Shown here: in pieces, positions 17,473 to 26,040 of the stretch
How positions within the stretch are numbered: the first letter of the stretch is position 1
Layout of the letters: each line of letters opens with the position of its first letter
DNA from: Ignavibacteriota bacterium
GTDB lineage: Bacteria > Bacteroidota > Ignavibacteria > UBA10030
Length of the DNA: 44,620 nt
Direction of reading: 5' to 3'
Assembly (NCBI GenBank): GCA_003155495.1
Contig: PMDB01000068.1
Location: 42,451 to 87,070 of the forward strand
The notes under the pieces: generated by a model
The model's database searches: none
What the model was told of the DNA's origin: nothing
Seen by the model: the letters and a program-made list of their open reading frames with translations, nothing else
Program-made: the position numbers and the translations under genes

Positions 17473-17595
17473 CTCGCACCAACCGTCAGGGATGAGTATC
17501 GGGTAGGAATTGATCGATAGACATTGACATACACGTTGTAAGCTCAAATCGGTAGCGTCTCTCGTAAGAAGGACGCTGGTTGATAAGTTCTCAAA

Positions 17596-17627
17596 GCCTC
17601 ACAAGAAATAAGAGTGAGGCTTTTTTT
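17596..17627 (+). terminator. Rho-independent terminator closing the polysaccharide locus
   Basis: GCCTCAC (17596-17602) pairs perfectly with GTGAGGC (17614-17620) around an 11-base loop and is followed directly by seven T residues (17621-17627). It lies 123 bases after the dehydratase stop. Confidence 0.85.
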
Positions 17628-17935
17628 ATTCATGGAAAAATGAAACGACGAGTTCGATGAAAAAGGGAGAGGAGCAGAACTTCTACTATGTTCAAAGATA
17701 GTGGGTTACAGTAGAATAAAAATAAATAACTGAGGATCAGGAGTTAGGAAGCTAAACAATGCCTTGCCAATAATTATTATTTGGGAAGGCATTGATGCGT
17801 ACAGCAACTTGCAAAACACCTTTTTGAATTCTTGCAATAGTGTTGCTTGGTGTTGGTGCCTGAAATTTTATGGAAGTTTACGTTACCTCATAGTATAGTT
17901 AGATAAAATTTATTATAAGACTGGCGGGAAATTGT
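17628..17935. other. Convergent intergenic region with a long imperfect hairpin
   Basis: This 308-base stretch separates the + strand dehydratase from the minus-strand cassette and has no credible gene. The most visible structure is an inverted repeat: CAATGCCTT (17757-17765) with AAGGCATTG (17786-17794), then one mismatch and four more pairs inside (17767-17770 with 17781-17784), leaving a 10-base AT loop. Neither side has a clear T-run, so it is not a standard terminator, although it is well placed to end minus-strand transcription. Confidence 0.5.
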
Positions 17936-18196
17936 TTATTGTTTGTCGAGCTTCTTCTGTAAAAATGCAGTTATTTTTAAAATGGTATCGAAATTCTCTG
18001 CAACGAGTTCATCGTCTCCAAATTGAAGCTGAAATTTTTCCTCTAAATATCCAATAAGTTCCAACACACCTGTTGAATCAATAATTCCTACTCCCAAGAG
18101 TGATTCGTCATTCACTAATGCCGTGTTCGGGTCAAAAATAAAATTCTGCTGGATAAAATCTCTTACTGTTTTCTGAATATCTTGCTGGTCAATCAT
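17936..18196 (-). CDS. Acyl carrier protein
   Basis: An 86-residue phosphopantetheine-binding carrier protein. GIIDSTGVLELIGYLEEKF holds the modification site; Ser41 follows Asp40, the D-S pair that accepts the 4'-phosphopantetheine arm. The predicted four-helix, acidic composition is typical. A longer frame starts at 18238, but the ATG at 18196 is preferred: AAAGGA (18203-18208, minus strand) stands seven bases before it, and the longer form would run back into the amidotransferase gene. It is the last gene of the minus-strand cassette, 11 bases after the amidotransferase stop. With the acyl-AMP ligase at 22437-23966 it probably forms a loading pair; stand-alone carrier proteins like this also occur in exosortase-associated polysaccharide loci. 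Confidence 0.88.
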   Translation of the reverse strand: MIDQQDIQKTVRDFIQQNFIFDPNTALVNDESLLGVGIIDSTGVLELIGYLEEKFQLQFGDDELVAENFDTILKITAFLQKKLDKQ

Positions 18197-18207
18197 GAGA
18201 GTATCCT

Positions 18208-20244
18208 TTAATGCGCTAGTAATGGATGTTGAATGCAATCGACAAATGTTTTGAATTCGAATTCTGCTCCATATCTTGGAGCGGATGTTTCAATAAACTG
18301 TTGAACAACAAGCTGGGTAGATAAAATTCCTACAAATGCCATATTATCTGTATTGCTGAATAAACCGGGTTCACGAACATGCTCACGTTTTGAAATACAT
18401 TTTTCGTACAAACCCTGAACTGCTTGTGAATTGAAAACTCTGCTCTCTTTAAGCTTACGGTCCGAAAACAGCTCTTGAACATACGCCGGTGTATCTTGAC
18501 TAAGAAAACTTGCAGCATCCGGCGCACGGTATGGCTGCTTCTTGCGGTGAATAATTGATTCTGGAATCAGTCCATCCGCCGCTTTTTTTAAGATGCGTTT
18601 CTCTTCAAGAAAAGCGAGTTTGTATTCTGTCGGAAGATCATTGCAGAATTGCATAACGTCGGCATCAAGAAAAGGAAAACGACCTTCGACGGAATGAGCC
18701 ATTAACATACGATCACCCTGGGACGAAATCAAGTACGAGGAAAGCAGTGTTGTTATTTCAAGATATTGTGCTTGTGCGAGAGAATCCCATTGGTTAAAAT
18801 TGGAGGGCAGATTATCCAGGGGAGTAGGAGATGGATTGTTCTGAAGAGAGGTCAAAAAATCTCTAGACAAGAATTTTTTCAACGATGATGTAGTCGACCA
18901 TCGAGGCTCGTGGGAAAATCCGGGTGTGTTGGCATGTTCGAGTCCTTTTTTCCAGAATTCAAAAGCCATTCCTCTTGCACGCTGCGGCGACCGTGCGAGA
19001 TATGGATAGATCCGATCAAAAAGTAATGGCCGGACCTTCGAATTCGGCTGATGAGACCAGAATTGACGAATCTTCGCTTCTCTGAAAATATCATATCCAG
19101 CTAACATTTCATCGGCTCCTTCGCCGGTCAAGACCGCCTTTATTCCGGCTTCGCGCACCGACTTGGAAAGGAGGAATAAGGGTGCAGGAGCTGTTCTGAG
19201 TATCGGCCGTTCGGTATGCCAGATAACATCAGGAAAAACTTGTGCGATATCTTTCCTAGTTACAATGATTTCTCTGTGAGAGCTGTTCAATGTAGCAGCC
19301 ATCGTTCTTTGGTATTCAGTCTCGTCGAATTCAGTATCATCGAATCGAATGGAAAACGTTTCAAATCGGCCTTCTTTTGCTTGTCGGCCTAGCTGGGCAA
19401 TCACAGAACTGTCCAATCCGCCAGATAAATAACTTCCCACCGGTACATCTGAACGCAGCATTCGTAATTTTGTTGCCTGTTCTAATTTTTCGCGCAGAAT
19501 TTCCGTGGCAGTAGCAAGCGTTGGGAAAGTAGAACTGTGTTCCCAACTTCCTGGTGCCTCAGGGTATGACGGGCTCCAATACATTTTTTCCTTCTTCTCG
19601 CCATGGGGTCCATACACTCGAATAGAAGCCGGAGGCAGTTCATCGATTCCCTCAAATACCGTTACCGGAGCTATCGATGCCCAATACGTGAATGTCTGAT
19701 CAAGGCCTTGAGGGTTGATGGAGCGAGGAACTGAAGGATCGGCAAATATCGCTTTCATTTCACTTCCCCAGAGGACTCTCCCATTGCTTTCGTGAATGTA
19801 TAACGGCCGCACACCGATTCGATCACGAGATAATATAAGATTGCGCGTTTGCGTGTTCCACAATGCAAGCGCCCATTGGCCGTTGAAATGAGAGAAACAA
19901 TCGATATCCCAAGATTCAAATGCATGGAGAATGACTTCTGTATCTGAATGGGTTCGAAAGTGATGACCTAATTTCTCAAGCTCGTTTCTCAATTCGATGA
20001 AGTTGAAAATTTCTCCATTGAAGACAATCCAAAGGGTCCGATCTTCATTGGACATGGGTTGCTGGCCTGCCTGGAGGTCGATAATAGAGAGCCGTGCATG
20101 GACTAAACCGGCATGCGTATCTCTATATAATCCGTACTCATCCGGTCCGCGGTGGCGAATAGCACCGATCATCGACTGCAACAGCTCAACAGGTGGTGGA
20201 TCATGATGGTCAGAGAGATTGACGATTCCGGCTATTCCGCACAT
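18208..20244 (-). CDS. Glutamine amidotransferase, asparagine-synthetase (AsnB) type
   Basis: A 678-residue two-domain enzyme. Met-Cys at the start gives the class II glutaminase nucleophile (Cys2), followed by IRHRGPDEYG, ARLSIIDL and VFNGEIFNF. The synthetase domain carries the PP-loop SGGLDSS near residue 270 and LTGEGADEML near 376. It hydrolyses glutamine and passes ammonia to an ATP-activated carboxylate. AsnB-like proteins in polysaccharide loci are often thought to make uronamides or other amides, not free asparagine, and the linkage to an acyl carrier protein and acyl-AMP ligase resembles the amidotransferases of exosortase A (PEP-CTERM) loci. No exosortase is visible here. It starts five bases after the NadE-like gene with AAGGAAG as ribosome-binding site. 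At 678 residues it is longer than housekeeping AsnB (about 550). Confidence 0.85.
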   Translation of the reverse strand: MCGIAGIVNLSDHHDPPPVELLQSMIGAIRHRGPDEYGLYRDTHAGLVHARLSIIDLQAGQQPMSNEDRTLWIVFNGEIFNFIELRNELEKLGHHFRTHSDTEVILHAFESWDIDCFSHFNGQWALALWNTQTRNLILSRDRIGVRPLYIHESNGRVLWGSEMKAIFADPSVPRSINPQGLDQTFTYWASIAPVTVFEGIDELPPASIRVYGPHGEKKEKMYWSPSYPEAPGSWEHSSTFPTLATATEILREKLEQATKLRMLRSDVPVGSYLSGGLDSSVIAQLGRQAKEGRFETFSIRFDDTEFDETEYQRTMAATLNSSHREIIVTRKDIAQVFPDVIWHTERPILRTAPAPLFLLSKSVREAGIKAVLTGEGADEMLAGYDIFREAKIRQFWSHQPNSKVRPLLFDRIYPYLARSPQRARGMAFEFWKKGLEHANTPGFSHEPRWSTTSSLKKFLSRDFLTSLQNNPSPTPLDNLPSNFNQWDSLAQAQYLEITTLLSSYLISSQGDRMLMAHSVEGRFPFLDADVMQFCNDLPTEYKLAFLEEKRILKKAADGLIPESIIHRKKQPYRAPDAASFLSQDTPAYVQELFSDRKLKESRVFNSQAVQGLYEKCISKREHVREPGLFSNTDNMAFVGILSTQLVVQQFIETSAPRYGAEFEFKTFVDCIQHPLLAH

Positions 20245-20249
20245 CGAAA

Positions 20250-21269
20250 TTACACTTCCTTTGATAGACGAACGGTCGATTGAATGATATCGTTGATCTC
20301 ATCAACGACGTCGATCAGAAGAGGCGGAAGATGAAGTGCGATGGTCGCGCGACGTTTTTTCTCTATATCCTTAAAAATTCTCTCCACTTGTTCTGAGGTA
20401 AGATTTGCTGCACGAGCTACTTCAGCCGAAGGGATATTGTGATTGAATCCATAAAGGCAAAGATCCATTTGCCCGTAGGGAAGCGAAAAATAGAATTCTT
20501 CTTGGGTTTGCGGGAGAGAGAACGTATCTGTAGTCGGTGTACGTTTACGTATTTCTTCTGGGATAACAAGCGCCTCGGCGAGCTGAAAGACTTGAGTTTT
20601 GTAGAGATGAGCTATTGGCTTGAAATCAGCGCTTCCATCACCCAGCTTTACAAAGAAGCCTTGATCATATTCAAGGCGGTTTGGTGTTCCGCACACAGCA
20701 TAGTTTAATTGATCTGCAAAAAGATATTCCGTCATTTTCCGTGTACGTTGTTTCAGATTTGTCGCTGCAATAAGCTGATGATATGCTTGCAAAGGTATAC
20801 GGGACGATTTGCTTTCGCCGTCCGGACTTTGAACAGTAAGGAAAGAAAGGTTCAAGCGATCATTTTCAAGAATAGACGGAAGTGAGATCTTATGTTTCCA
20901 GTCCTCTCCATACTCAGGAAATACTCGGCGTATTGCTTCGAGTTGAAGCTCATAACATCGAGCTCCCTTGAGAATGGGAGCAATATCTACTATTTGTAAT
21001 TTGACTCCAAGCGCGCCAGCAATTTGTTGAGCAAGTCTTATCGAATCAGACGACGAGTCACGTTCAGGCAATGAGAGAGCAAGTATATTTTCTTTTCCCA
21101 GTGCTTTTGTACATAATGCAGCACAAACGGAACTGTCAATGCCGCCCGACACAGCAATAATGACACCCTTCTTTCGAAGGATAGTCCTTACTTGATGATG
21201 AATCGTTTTTATTATTTTCTCAACTGTTTGCTTCGTGTCGAGTTTCAGCCAATTCATTGGATCATTCAT
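20250..21269 (-). CDS. NAD-synthase-like ATP pyrophosphatase
   Basis: A 339-residue protein of the NadE fold (N-type ATP pyrophosphatase). The PP-loop is SGGIDSSVCAALC near residues 41-53, with ALSLPERDSSSDS following. GTPNRLEYDQGFFVKLGDGSADFKPIAHLYK matches the NadE region that binds the deamido-NAD side and phosphate. It lacks a glutaminase (nitrilase) domain, so ammonia must come from elsewhere, possibly the neighbouring amidotransferase. True NAD synthase is one possibility. Its placement between a PrmC-like gene and the amidotransferase argues for a recruited copy that amidates another substrate. AGGGAA lies five bases before the ATG. The upstream spacer of 210 bases may hold an internal promoter. 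Confidence 0.8.
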   Translation of the reverse strand: MNDPMNWLKLDTKQTVEKIIKTIHHQVRTILRKKGVIIAVSGGIDSSVCAALCTKALGKENILALSLPERDSSSDSIRLAQQIAGALGVKLQIVDIAPILKGARCYELQLEAIRRVFPEYGEDWKHKISLPSILENDRLNLSFLTVQSPDGESKSSRIPLQAYHQLIAATNLKQRTRKMTEYLFADQLNYAVCGTPNRLEYDQGFFVKLGDGSADFKPIAHLYKTQVFQLAEALVIPEEIRKRTPTTDTFSLPQTQEEFYFSLPYGQMDLCLYGFNHNIPSAEVARAANLTSEQVERIFKDIEKKRRATIALHLPPLLIDVVDEINDIIQSTVRLSKEV

Positions 21270-21479
21270 GGATTTCCCTGATAAGAATATCTGACGTTCT
21301 TTTCTTGCATTTGCTATGAGATGAATGTAGAATAAACTTAATCAAACATTTACCTTTAATCAATAAGGAATTCTACGAGTACAAGAGTAGTCAAATGCTA
21401 ATGATGGAGTTATAATCTTATTCGCACTTCATCGAAGTTTTTTAGTGACTTAAAGATTGATACATTAAAAAGAATGAGT

Positions 21480-22379
21480 CTACGCGACTTGCGCCGACAA
21501 TGCTCGTACCTGATTGGTAGCGTCGACATAAGTCTGAATGTTGCAGTAAATACTTTCCTTCTTGAGCCTTTGCTCCATGGCTTTCCCTTGCCCGAGTCCA
21601 ACCTCGAAACAAAGATATGAGTTTGGTTTGAGGTATTTCGGAGATTCCCTGATCAATCGCGTGAGGATCGTAATCCCGAGTGAGCCTCCATCAAAAGCCA
21701 GACGGGGCTCGCGTTGTGAAATTTCCGGATCCATGCTGCTGACCTTCGTCGATGGGATATACGGAGGGTTGCAGGTCACGAGATCCATTTTCTTATAAAA
21801 CTCGTCCGACTCAAACGCAGCAAAGAGATCACTCTGCTTGAATTCGACCCGGTTATCCAATTTCAAATTCTGTGCATTCTTTTGAGCAAGCACAACCGCA
21901 TCTTCGGAAAGATCTGACCCGAATATTCTCGACCGGGACTCATTTGAAGCGATGCCGAGTGCCACATTTCCAGATCCAGTGCATACATCCAGAATAGTAA
22001 CGGCACCCTGGGCATCTGCGATGGATTTTGCAATCGCAAGTGCTGCGTGACCGAGGATTTCAGTCTCGATTCGTGGTATTAAGGCCTCAGGACCTGCCAA
22101 TAATTCTATCCCCAGAAAATGTTGGCGTCCTGTGATATGGGCAAGGGGCAAGCCGGCGAGACGTTTTTCAACAAGACTCTGGAGTTGTATACGCGAATGA
22201 TCGTCTAACTCCGGAACGTTCTCTTGCGAGGCTTTCTGGACCGAAACAGGAACGCCTGCAGCGAAAAAACAGAGGGCCTTCAAGGTTGATTCTGGAGTTT
22301 CCTCTGGCTTGTCCGGCTGTGCTACCCATGAAGCTGTCAGACGATCCAAGAGTGTGTTGTAGAACGGGTCTGATCTCAC
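21480..22379 (-). CDS. PrmC/HemK-like N5-glutamine-type methyltransferase
   Basis: A 299-residue SAM-dependent methyltransferase of the PrmC/HemK type. The N-terminal helical part contains GRQHFLGIELLAGPEALIPRIETE, the conserved PRxETE motif. Motif I is DVCTGSGNVALG (131-142), and the catalytic NPPY is at 204-207, followed by EPRLAFDGGSLG. PrmC methylates the amide nitrogen of the GGQ glutamine of release factors. Here the gene lies inside a biosynthetic cassette instead of beside prfA, so a different amide substrate is possible. The start is GTG: the reverse strand reads GGAGG, eight bases, then GTG, while the overlapping ATG runs straight into TGA. If this were the genome's only prmC, the location would be unusual but not impossible. 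Confidence 0.82.
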   Translation of the reverse strand: MRSDPFYNTLLDRLTASWVAQPDKPEETPESTLKALCFFAAGVPVSVQKASQENVPELDDHSRIQLQSLVEKRLAGLPLAHITGRQHFLGIELLAGPEALIPRIETEILGHAALAIAKSIADAQGAVTILDVCTGSGNVALGIASNESRSRIFGSDLSEDAVVLAQKNAQNLKLDNRVEFKQSDLFAAFESDEFYKKMDLVTCNPPYIPSTKVSSMDPEISQREPRLAFDGGSLGITILTRLIRESPKYLKPNSYLCFEVGLGQGKAMEQRLKKESIYCNIQTYVDATNQVRALSAQVA

Positions 22380-22436
22380 ATCTTTTTCCTCCCGTTATGG
22401 AGTAAGCAATTTCGAATTTGGCTTCGGTGAAGCATT

Positions 22437-23966
22437 TCAGGATATATGGCTACGTTCCTTGAACATTTCCTGAAGACGGACGCGGTCAGGTTTTCCAGAG
22501 GAAGTCTCAGGAAATCGCTCAAGCATCCATATGATATCCGGTCGCAAATATTCTGGCATTTGCATTTTGCAGTAGAGATGCAATTCCTTTTCTGAAAACG
22601 ATGATGGATCGGATGGTACAAGAGCTATGATGATATTGTTTTTCACGTCATCAAAGGGGACAGCAAATGCTACTGTGTGTTTCACCATATGTGATGCAAA
22701 AATGCAATCTTCAATTTCTTCCGGACTTACCCTCATACCGTGCGATTTAATCATTTGATCTTTGCGACCGATAAAATAGATGTATCCTTCTTCATCTGTT
22801 TTCACATAGTCACCCGAGTACACTGCAATCTCCGGCTGTCCGCCTTTTCCTTGCTGGAATGGAGCCGGCCGGAATCTTTTAGCGGTATTTTCAGGATCCC
22901 GCCAATACCCCATCGCGATGTTTGCACCCCGATGGACAAGTTCTCCCTCTTCACCCGGCTTACACATTTCACCTCGTTCATTGAGTACTAAGAGTTCTAC
23001 ATTCGGAATTGCTTTTCCAATAGAACTTGGACGAACATCGACTTGATCTGGTGAAAGATAAGTAGAACGGAATGCTTCAGTAAGGCCAAACATTAAATAG
23101 ATGTGGATGTGTGGATGAGTTTGCCTGAAAAGTTTAGTGATGCTCTCCGGCATCCGACCGCCGGTGTTCGTAATATAACGGAGATGTGGGAACTGCGTTT
23201 TAATAAACGGTGATCGGCCTCCTGCTAACTGCTGCCATAACATTGGCACAGCTCCCATGCCTGTGACCCGCTCACGATTCAAGGTATTACAAATATCAGC
23301 AGGCAACACAGAACGCTGTATCACCAAAGTTCCACCGACGAGCAATGCTGTTAACAATTGGTTGAGCCCGTAGTCGAAACTAAATGGCAGAAGGCTGATG
23401 ATGATCTCTTCTTGTGTGAGATGAAGATAATCTGTAATGATGTGGGCGCCGGAAAGAAGATTATTATGCGACAGCATGATCCCCTTGGGCATGCCGGTAG
23501 ATCCCGAGGTGTAGATGATGAGAGCAAGATCGGCACCAATGATACGAGAGGGAGTAAATTGTTGGTCGGCTGGCTTTTCAGTGTCAACGGTGAGAATGCG
23601 ATCAGTGCTCAATGGAACCTCAGTCAGTGAGGCGTGAAGACGATTGTCTGTAATGAGAAAGGAAGCTTCCGAATGATCGATAATGTAGTTAACCTGCCGA
23701 TTCTTCAGCACATCATTGATAATGACGACAACGGCGCCGAGAGACCACACAGCAAAAAGAGCAACAACAGATTCAACGGAGCGCTGCAGGTAAACGGCAA
23801 TATGGTCGCCTCGTTGTGCTCCCCGGGCTTGCAACATTGCTGCAAATCGTTCTGTCTGATGAATCAGTTCTGTGTATGTGAGCCGGTGTTCTCCATCTAT
23901 AAGTGCAATGTGCGATGTTCTGTTGCTGCGTTGCTGAAAAAGAAGATCGGATAAACAATAGATCAT
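22437..23966 (-). CDS. Acyl-AMP ligase (AMP-forming), exosortase-A-associated type
   Basis: A 509-residue ANL-superfamily ligase. The P-loop TSGSTGMPKG starts at residue 153; YLMFGLTEAFRSTYL is motif A5, SGDYVKTDEEGYIYFIGR contains the ribose-binding Asp and the hinge, and SSGKPDR places the catalytic lysine at K492. It would activate a carboxylic acid as acyl-AMP and pass it to a phosphopantetheine thiol, most simply the carrier protein at 17936. Wording resembles ligases of exosortase A (XrtA) polysaccharide loci, here without a visible exosortase. It is the first gene of the cassette; the ribosome-binding site is weak. The next gene starts 57 bases downstream. The 620-base divergent spacer before it should contain the cassette promoter. 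Confidence 0.85.
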   Translation of the reverse strand: MIYCLSDLLFQQRSNRTSHIALIDGEHRLTYTELIHQTERFAAMLQARGAQRGDHIAVYLQRSVESVVALFAVWSLGAVVVIINDVLKNRQVNYIIDHSEASFLITDNRLHASLTEVPLSTDRILTVDTEKPADQQFTPSRIIGADLALIIYTSGSTGMPKGIMLSHNNLLSGAHIITDYLHLTQEEIIISLLPFSFDYGLNQLLTALLVGGTLVIQRSVLPADICNTLNRERVTGMGAVPMLWQQLAGGRSPFIKTQFPHLRYITNTGGRMPESITKLFRQTHPHIHIYLMFGLTEAFRSTYLSPDQVDVRPSSIGKAIPNVELLVLNERGEMCKPGEEGELVHRGANIAMGYWRDPENTAKRFRPAPFQQGKGGQPEIAVYSGDYVKTDEEGYIYFIGRKDQMIKSHGMRVSPEEIEDCIFASHMVKHTVAFAVPFDDVKNNIIIALVPSDPSSFSEKELHLYCKMQMPEYLRPDIIWMLERFPETSSGKPDRVRLQEMFKERSHIS

Positions 23967-24586
23967 ATATTACACCATAACACGTTGAACAATTGTGTGA
24001 ACGGAGATAAAGTATTTGTAATTAGATAAACGTCGAAATGTTTTCCTTTGGTTCCCCCAATAGGGTTCGTATATGACGACAGTTCCCAAAAACACCCTTC
24101 TTACAATAATTTGCGAATATCCTCTAAATTGGTCAATTCGTCCTATTAAATATCCGAACAATAACGGAGAATTGCCATGTGAAGAAGAACCAATCTTTTC
24201 TATTTAATCTTTATGTTTCCATAATTTATTTTGATAGTTTGTGAGTTATTGATTGTCGATTTAATGAGAACTAACTTATTGGCAAGGAGTTTGTTCATTC
24301 TTCTCTATTATATACCTATATACCGTCGATGAAATACTTTATGGGGTCTTTTCTGGTTCTATTCTCAAGATTTAGTATGAAAAGACACTCAGTATCTGTT
24401 CACGGTAACCTTGGCAAAGAGTTCTCTTATTAGTCCTGACTGGCTTTTTAGCAGAAATCCATTTATTGTTTTAATAATGCTTATGAATAAGACAATTTGC
24501 TCAAATCACTCAATTCTCATGGCTGCTTTCTGGTTGAATGTATGCGGACGTAATGGTATTCAAACAACTTTACTGGAAGGTGGATA
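23967..24586. other. 620-base divergent intergenic region
   Basis: This AT-rich spacer divides the minus-strand acyl-ligase cassette from the + strand sugar transporter and marks the border between polysaccharide synthesis and mannan use. Short open frames inside it have no recognisable content. Promoters for both directions must lie here but none could be placed with confidence. The last 20 bases include GGAAGGTGG, the strong ribosome-binding site of the transporter. Confidence 0.45.
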
Positions 24587-26038
24587 ATGACGGAAAAATC
24601 TCCGAAATATACTTCAGCATTAGTTATCCTCACATCGCTTTTCTTTATGTGGGGATTTATCACGGTGCTCAACGACATTCTTATTCCTTTCCTTAAAAAA
24701 ATGTTCGAGCTTAACCGCTACCAGTCGATGTTTGTACAGTTCACCTTTTTCGGTGCATATTTTATCGGATCGGTCATTTATTTCATTATTTCGGTACTCT
24801 GGGGAGACCCCATGAGCAAAATGGGATATAAGAACGGTATTATCCTCGGTCTTCTGATCTCTGCCGCTGCTTGTACCGGATTTTATCCTGCTGCGGATAT
24901 CAAAGTATATGGCCTTTTTCTCGGACTGCTCTTCATTCTCGGAATTGGATTTACCCTGCTGCAGATTGCGGCCAATCCTTATGTAGCACTTCTCGGTAAG
25001 CCGGAGACCGCATCAAGCCGTCTCAACCTCTCACAAGCATGGAACTCTCTGGGTACTACAATAGCACCTATCATCGGTGGGTATCTTGTATTTCACTTCT
25101 TCGCAAAAATAGGTACTCCATTGCTTAATACCGCCGGTCAGCAGATTCTAACCGATCAAGGATTACCAATGACCGCAATGGGCATTCAATTACCCTATCT
25201 GGTATTCGCGGCAATTTTTATCTTACTAGCTGTTGCCGTTAAATTCACACACCTGCCGCAATTCATCAGCACCGAAAAGATAGAAAAAGGAATCGGGGCG
25301 CTCAGGTATCCCCATCTAGAGTTTGGTATGATCGCGATTTTCGTTTACGTTGGCGCGGAGGTGAGCATCGGCAGTCTTTTTATCAATTATGCAAAAGAAG
25401 TGGCCGGATTAGCGGAAATCAATGCTAAATCGTTCCTGGCATATTACTGGGGTGGGCTTATGATCGGACGGTTCCTGGGTTCAATTTCATTAGGTGATAA
25501 TAAGAGTACTGGGGTAATGTACTTGAAAATGGCATTATCGGCGCTTGTCATCTATTGTCTCATATCCGGCATCGTCCTCTTCGAGAGTACTCAGAGCGGG
25601 GAAAAATTCTCAGTGTTCTCAACGCTGCCGTACCTTGGGTTCATGACAATTCAATTCATCGGATTCATGATCGGGAAATCGCATGTCGCCAGAACACTGT
25701 TTGTTTTTTCACTCATCATTATCTGCTTGCTGGTTGTGACGACAATTACTGGAGGATATGTTGCGCTCTGGACGGTTATCGCCGTTGGTCTGTTCAACTC
25801 CATCATGTGGTCTAATATCTTTACCCTCGCCATCAAAGGCCTCGGCCAGCATACATCGCAGGGTTCGTCACTTCTCGTCATGATGATCCTTGGCGGAGCA
25901 CTTGTCCCGCTCTTACAGGGGTGGTGTGCCGACATGATGGGTGGTTATCATGCATCTTTTTTTATACCGATTATTTGTTATATCTACCTAGCGTTCTACG
26001 GACTCAAGGGACACATTTATATTCTTAAAAAAGGATAA
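24587..26038 (+). CDS. Sugar:proton symporter, MFS FHS family (FucP/GluP-like)
   Basis: A 483-residue inner-membrane transporter with about 12 predicted helices. The opening FFMWGFITVLNDILIPFLKK is the signature of the fucose/galactose/glucose:H+ symporter family, and LQIAANPYVALLGKPETASSRLNLSQAWNSLGTTIAP is its conserved central segment. In Bacteroides-type mannan loci a transporter of this kind imports mannobiose or mannose next to the epimerase and GH130 phosphorylase, which are also encoded here, so a mannose or mannobiose substrate is inferred. GGAAGG lies just before the ATG. The ROK kinase begins two bases after the stop, so the pair forms an operon of uptake followed by phosphorylation. 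Confidence 0.88.
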   Translation: MTEKSPKYTSALVILTSLFFMWGFITVLNDILIPFLKKMFELNRYQSMFVQFTFFGAYFIGSVIYFIISVLWGDPMSKMGYKNGIILGLLISAAACTGFYPAADIKVYGLFLGLLFILGIGFTLLQIAANPYVALLGKPETASSRLNLSQAWNSLGTTIAPIIGGYLVFHFFAKIGTPLLNTAGQQILTDQGLPMTAMGIQLPYLVFAAIFILLAVAVKFTHLPQFISTEKIEKGIGALRYPHLEFGMIAIFVYVGAEVSIGSLFINYAKEVAGLAEINAKSFLAYYWGGLMIGRFLGSISLGDNKSTGVMYLKMALSALVIYCLISGIVLFESTQSGEKFSVFSTLPYLGFMTIQFIGFMIGKSHVARTLFVFSLIIICLLVVTTITGGYVALWTVIAVGLFNSIMWSNIFTLAIKGLGQHTSQGSSLLVMMILGGALVPLLQGWCADMMGGYHASFFIPIICYIYLAFYGLKGHIYILKKG

Positions 26039-26040
26039 CG

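Noticed and set aside
17535-17600. tRNA-like string (CTCAAATCGGTAG, then CTCGTAA as a possible anticodon loop with CGT, then GGTTGATAAGTTC)
   Set aside because: The anticodon stem pairs at only three of five positions, the T-arm consensus is broken and no acceptor stem closes. At most a degenerate remnant.
18197-18238. Longer acyl carrier protein starting inside the amidotransferase gene
   Set aside because: The ATG at 18196 has AAAGGA at the right distance and gives the normal carrier-protein length.
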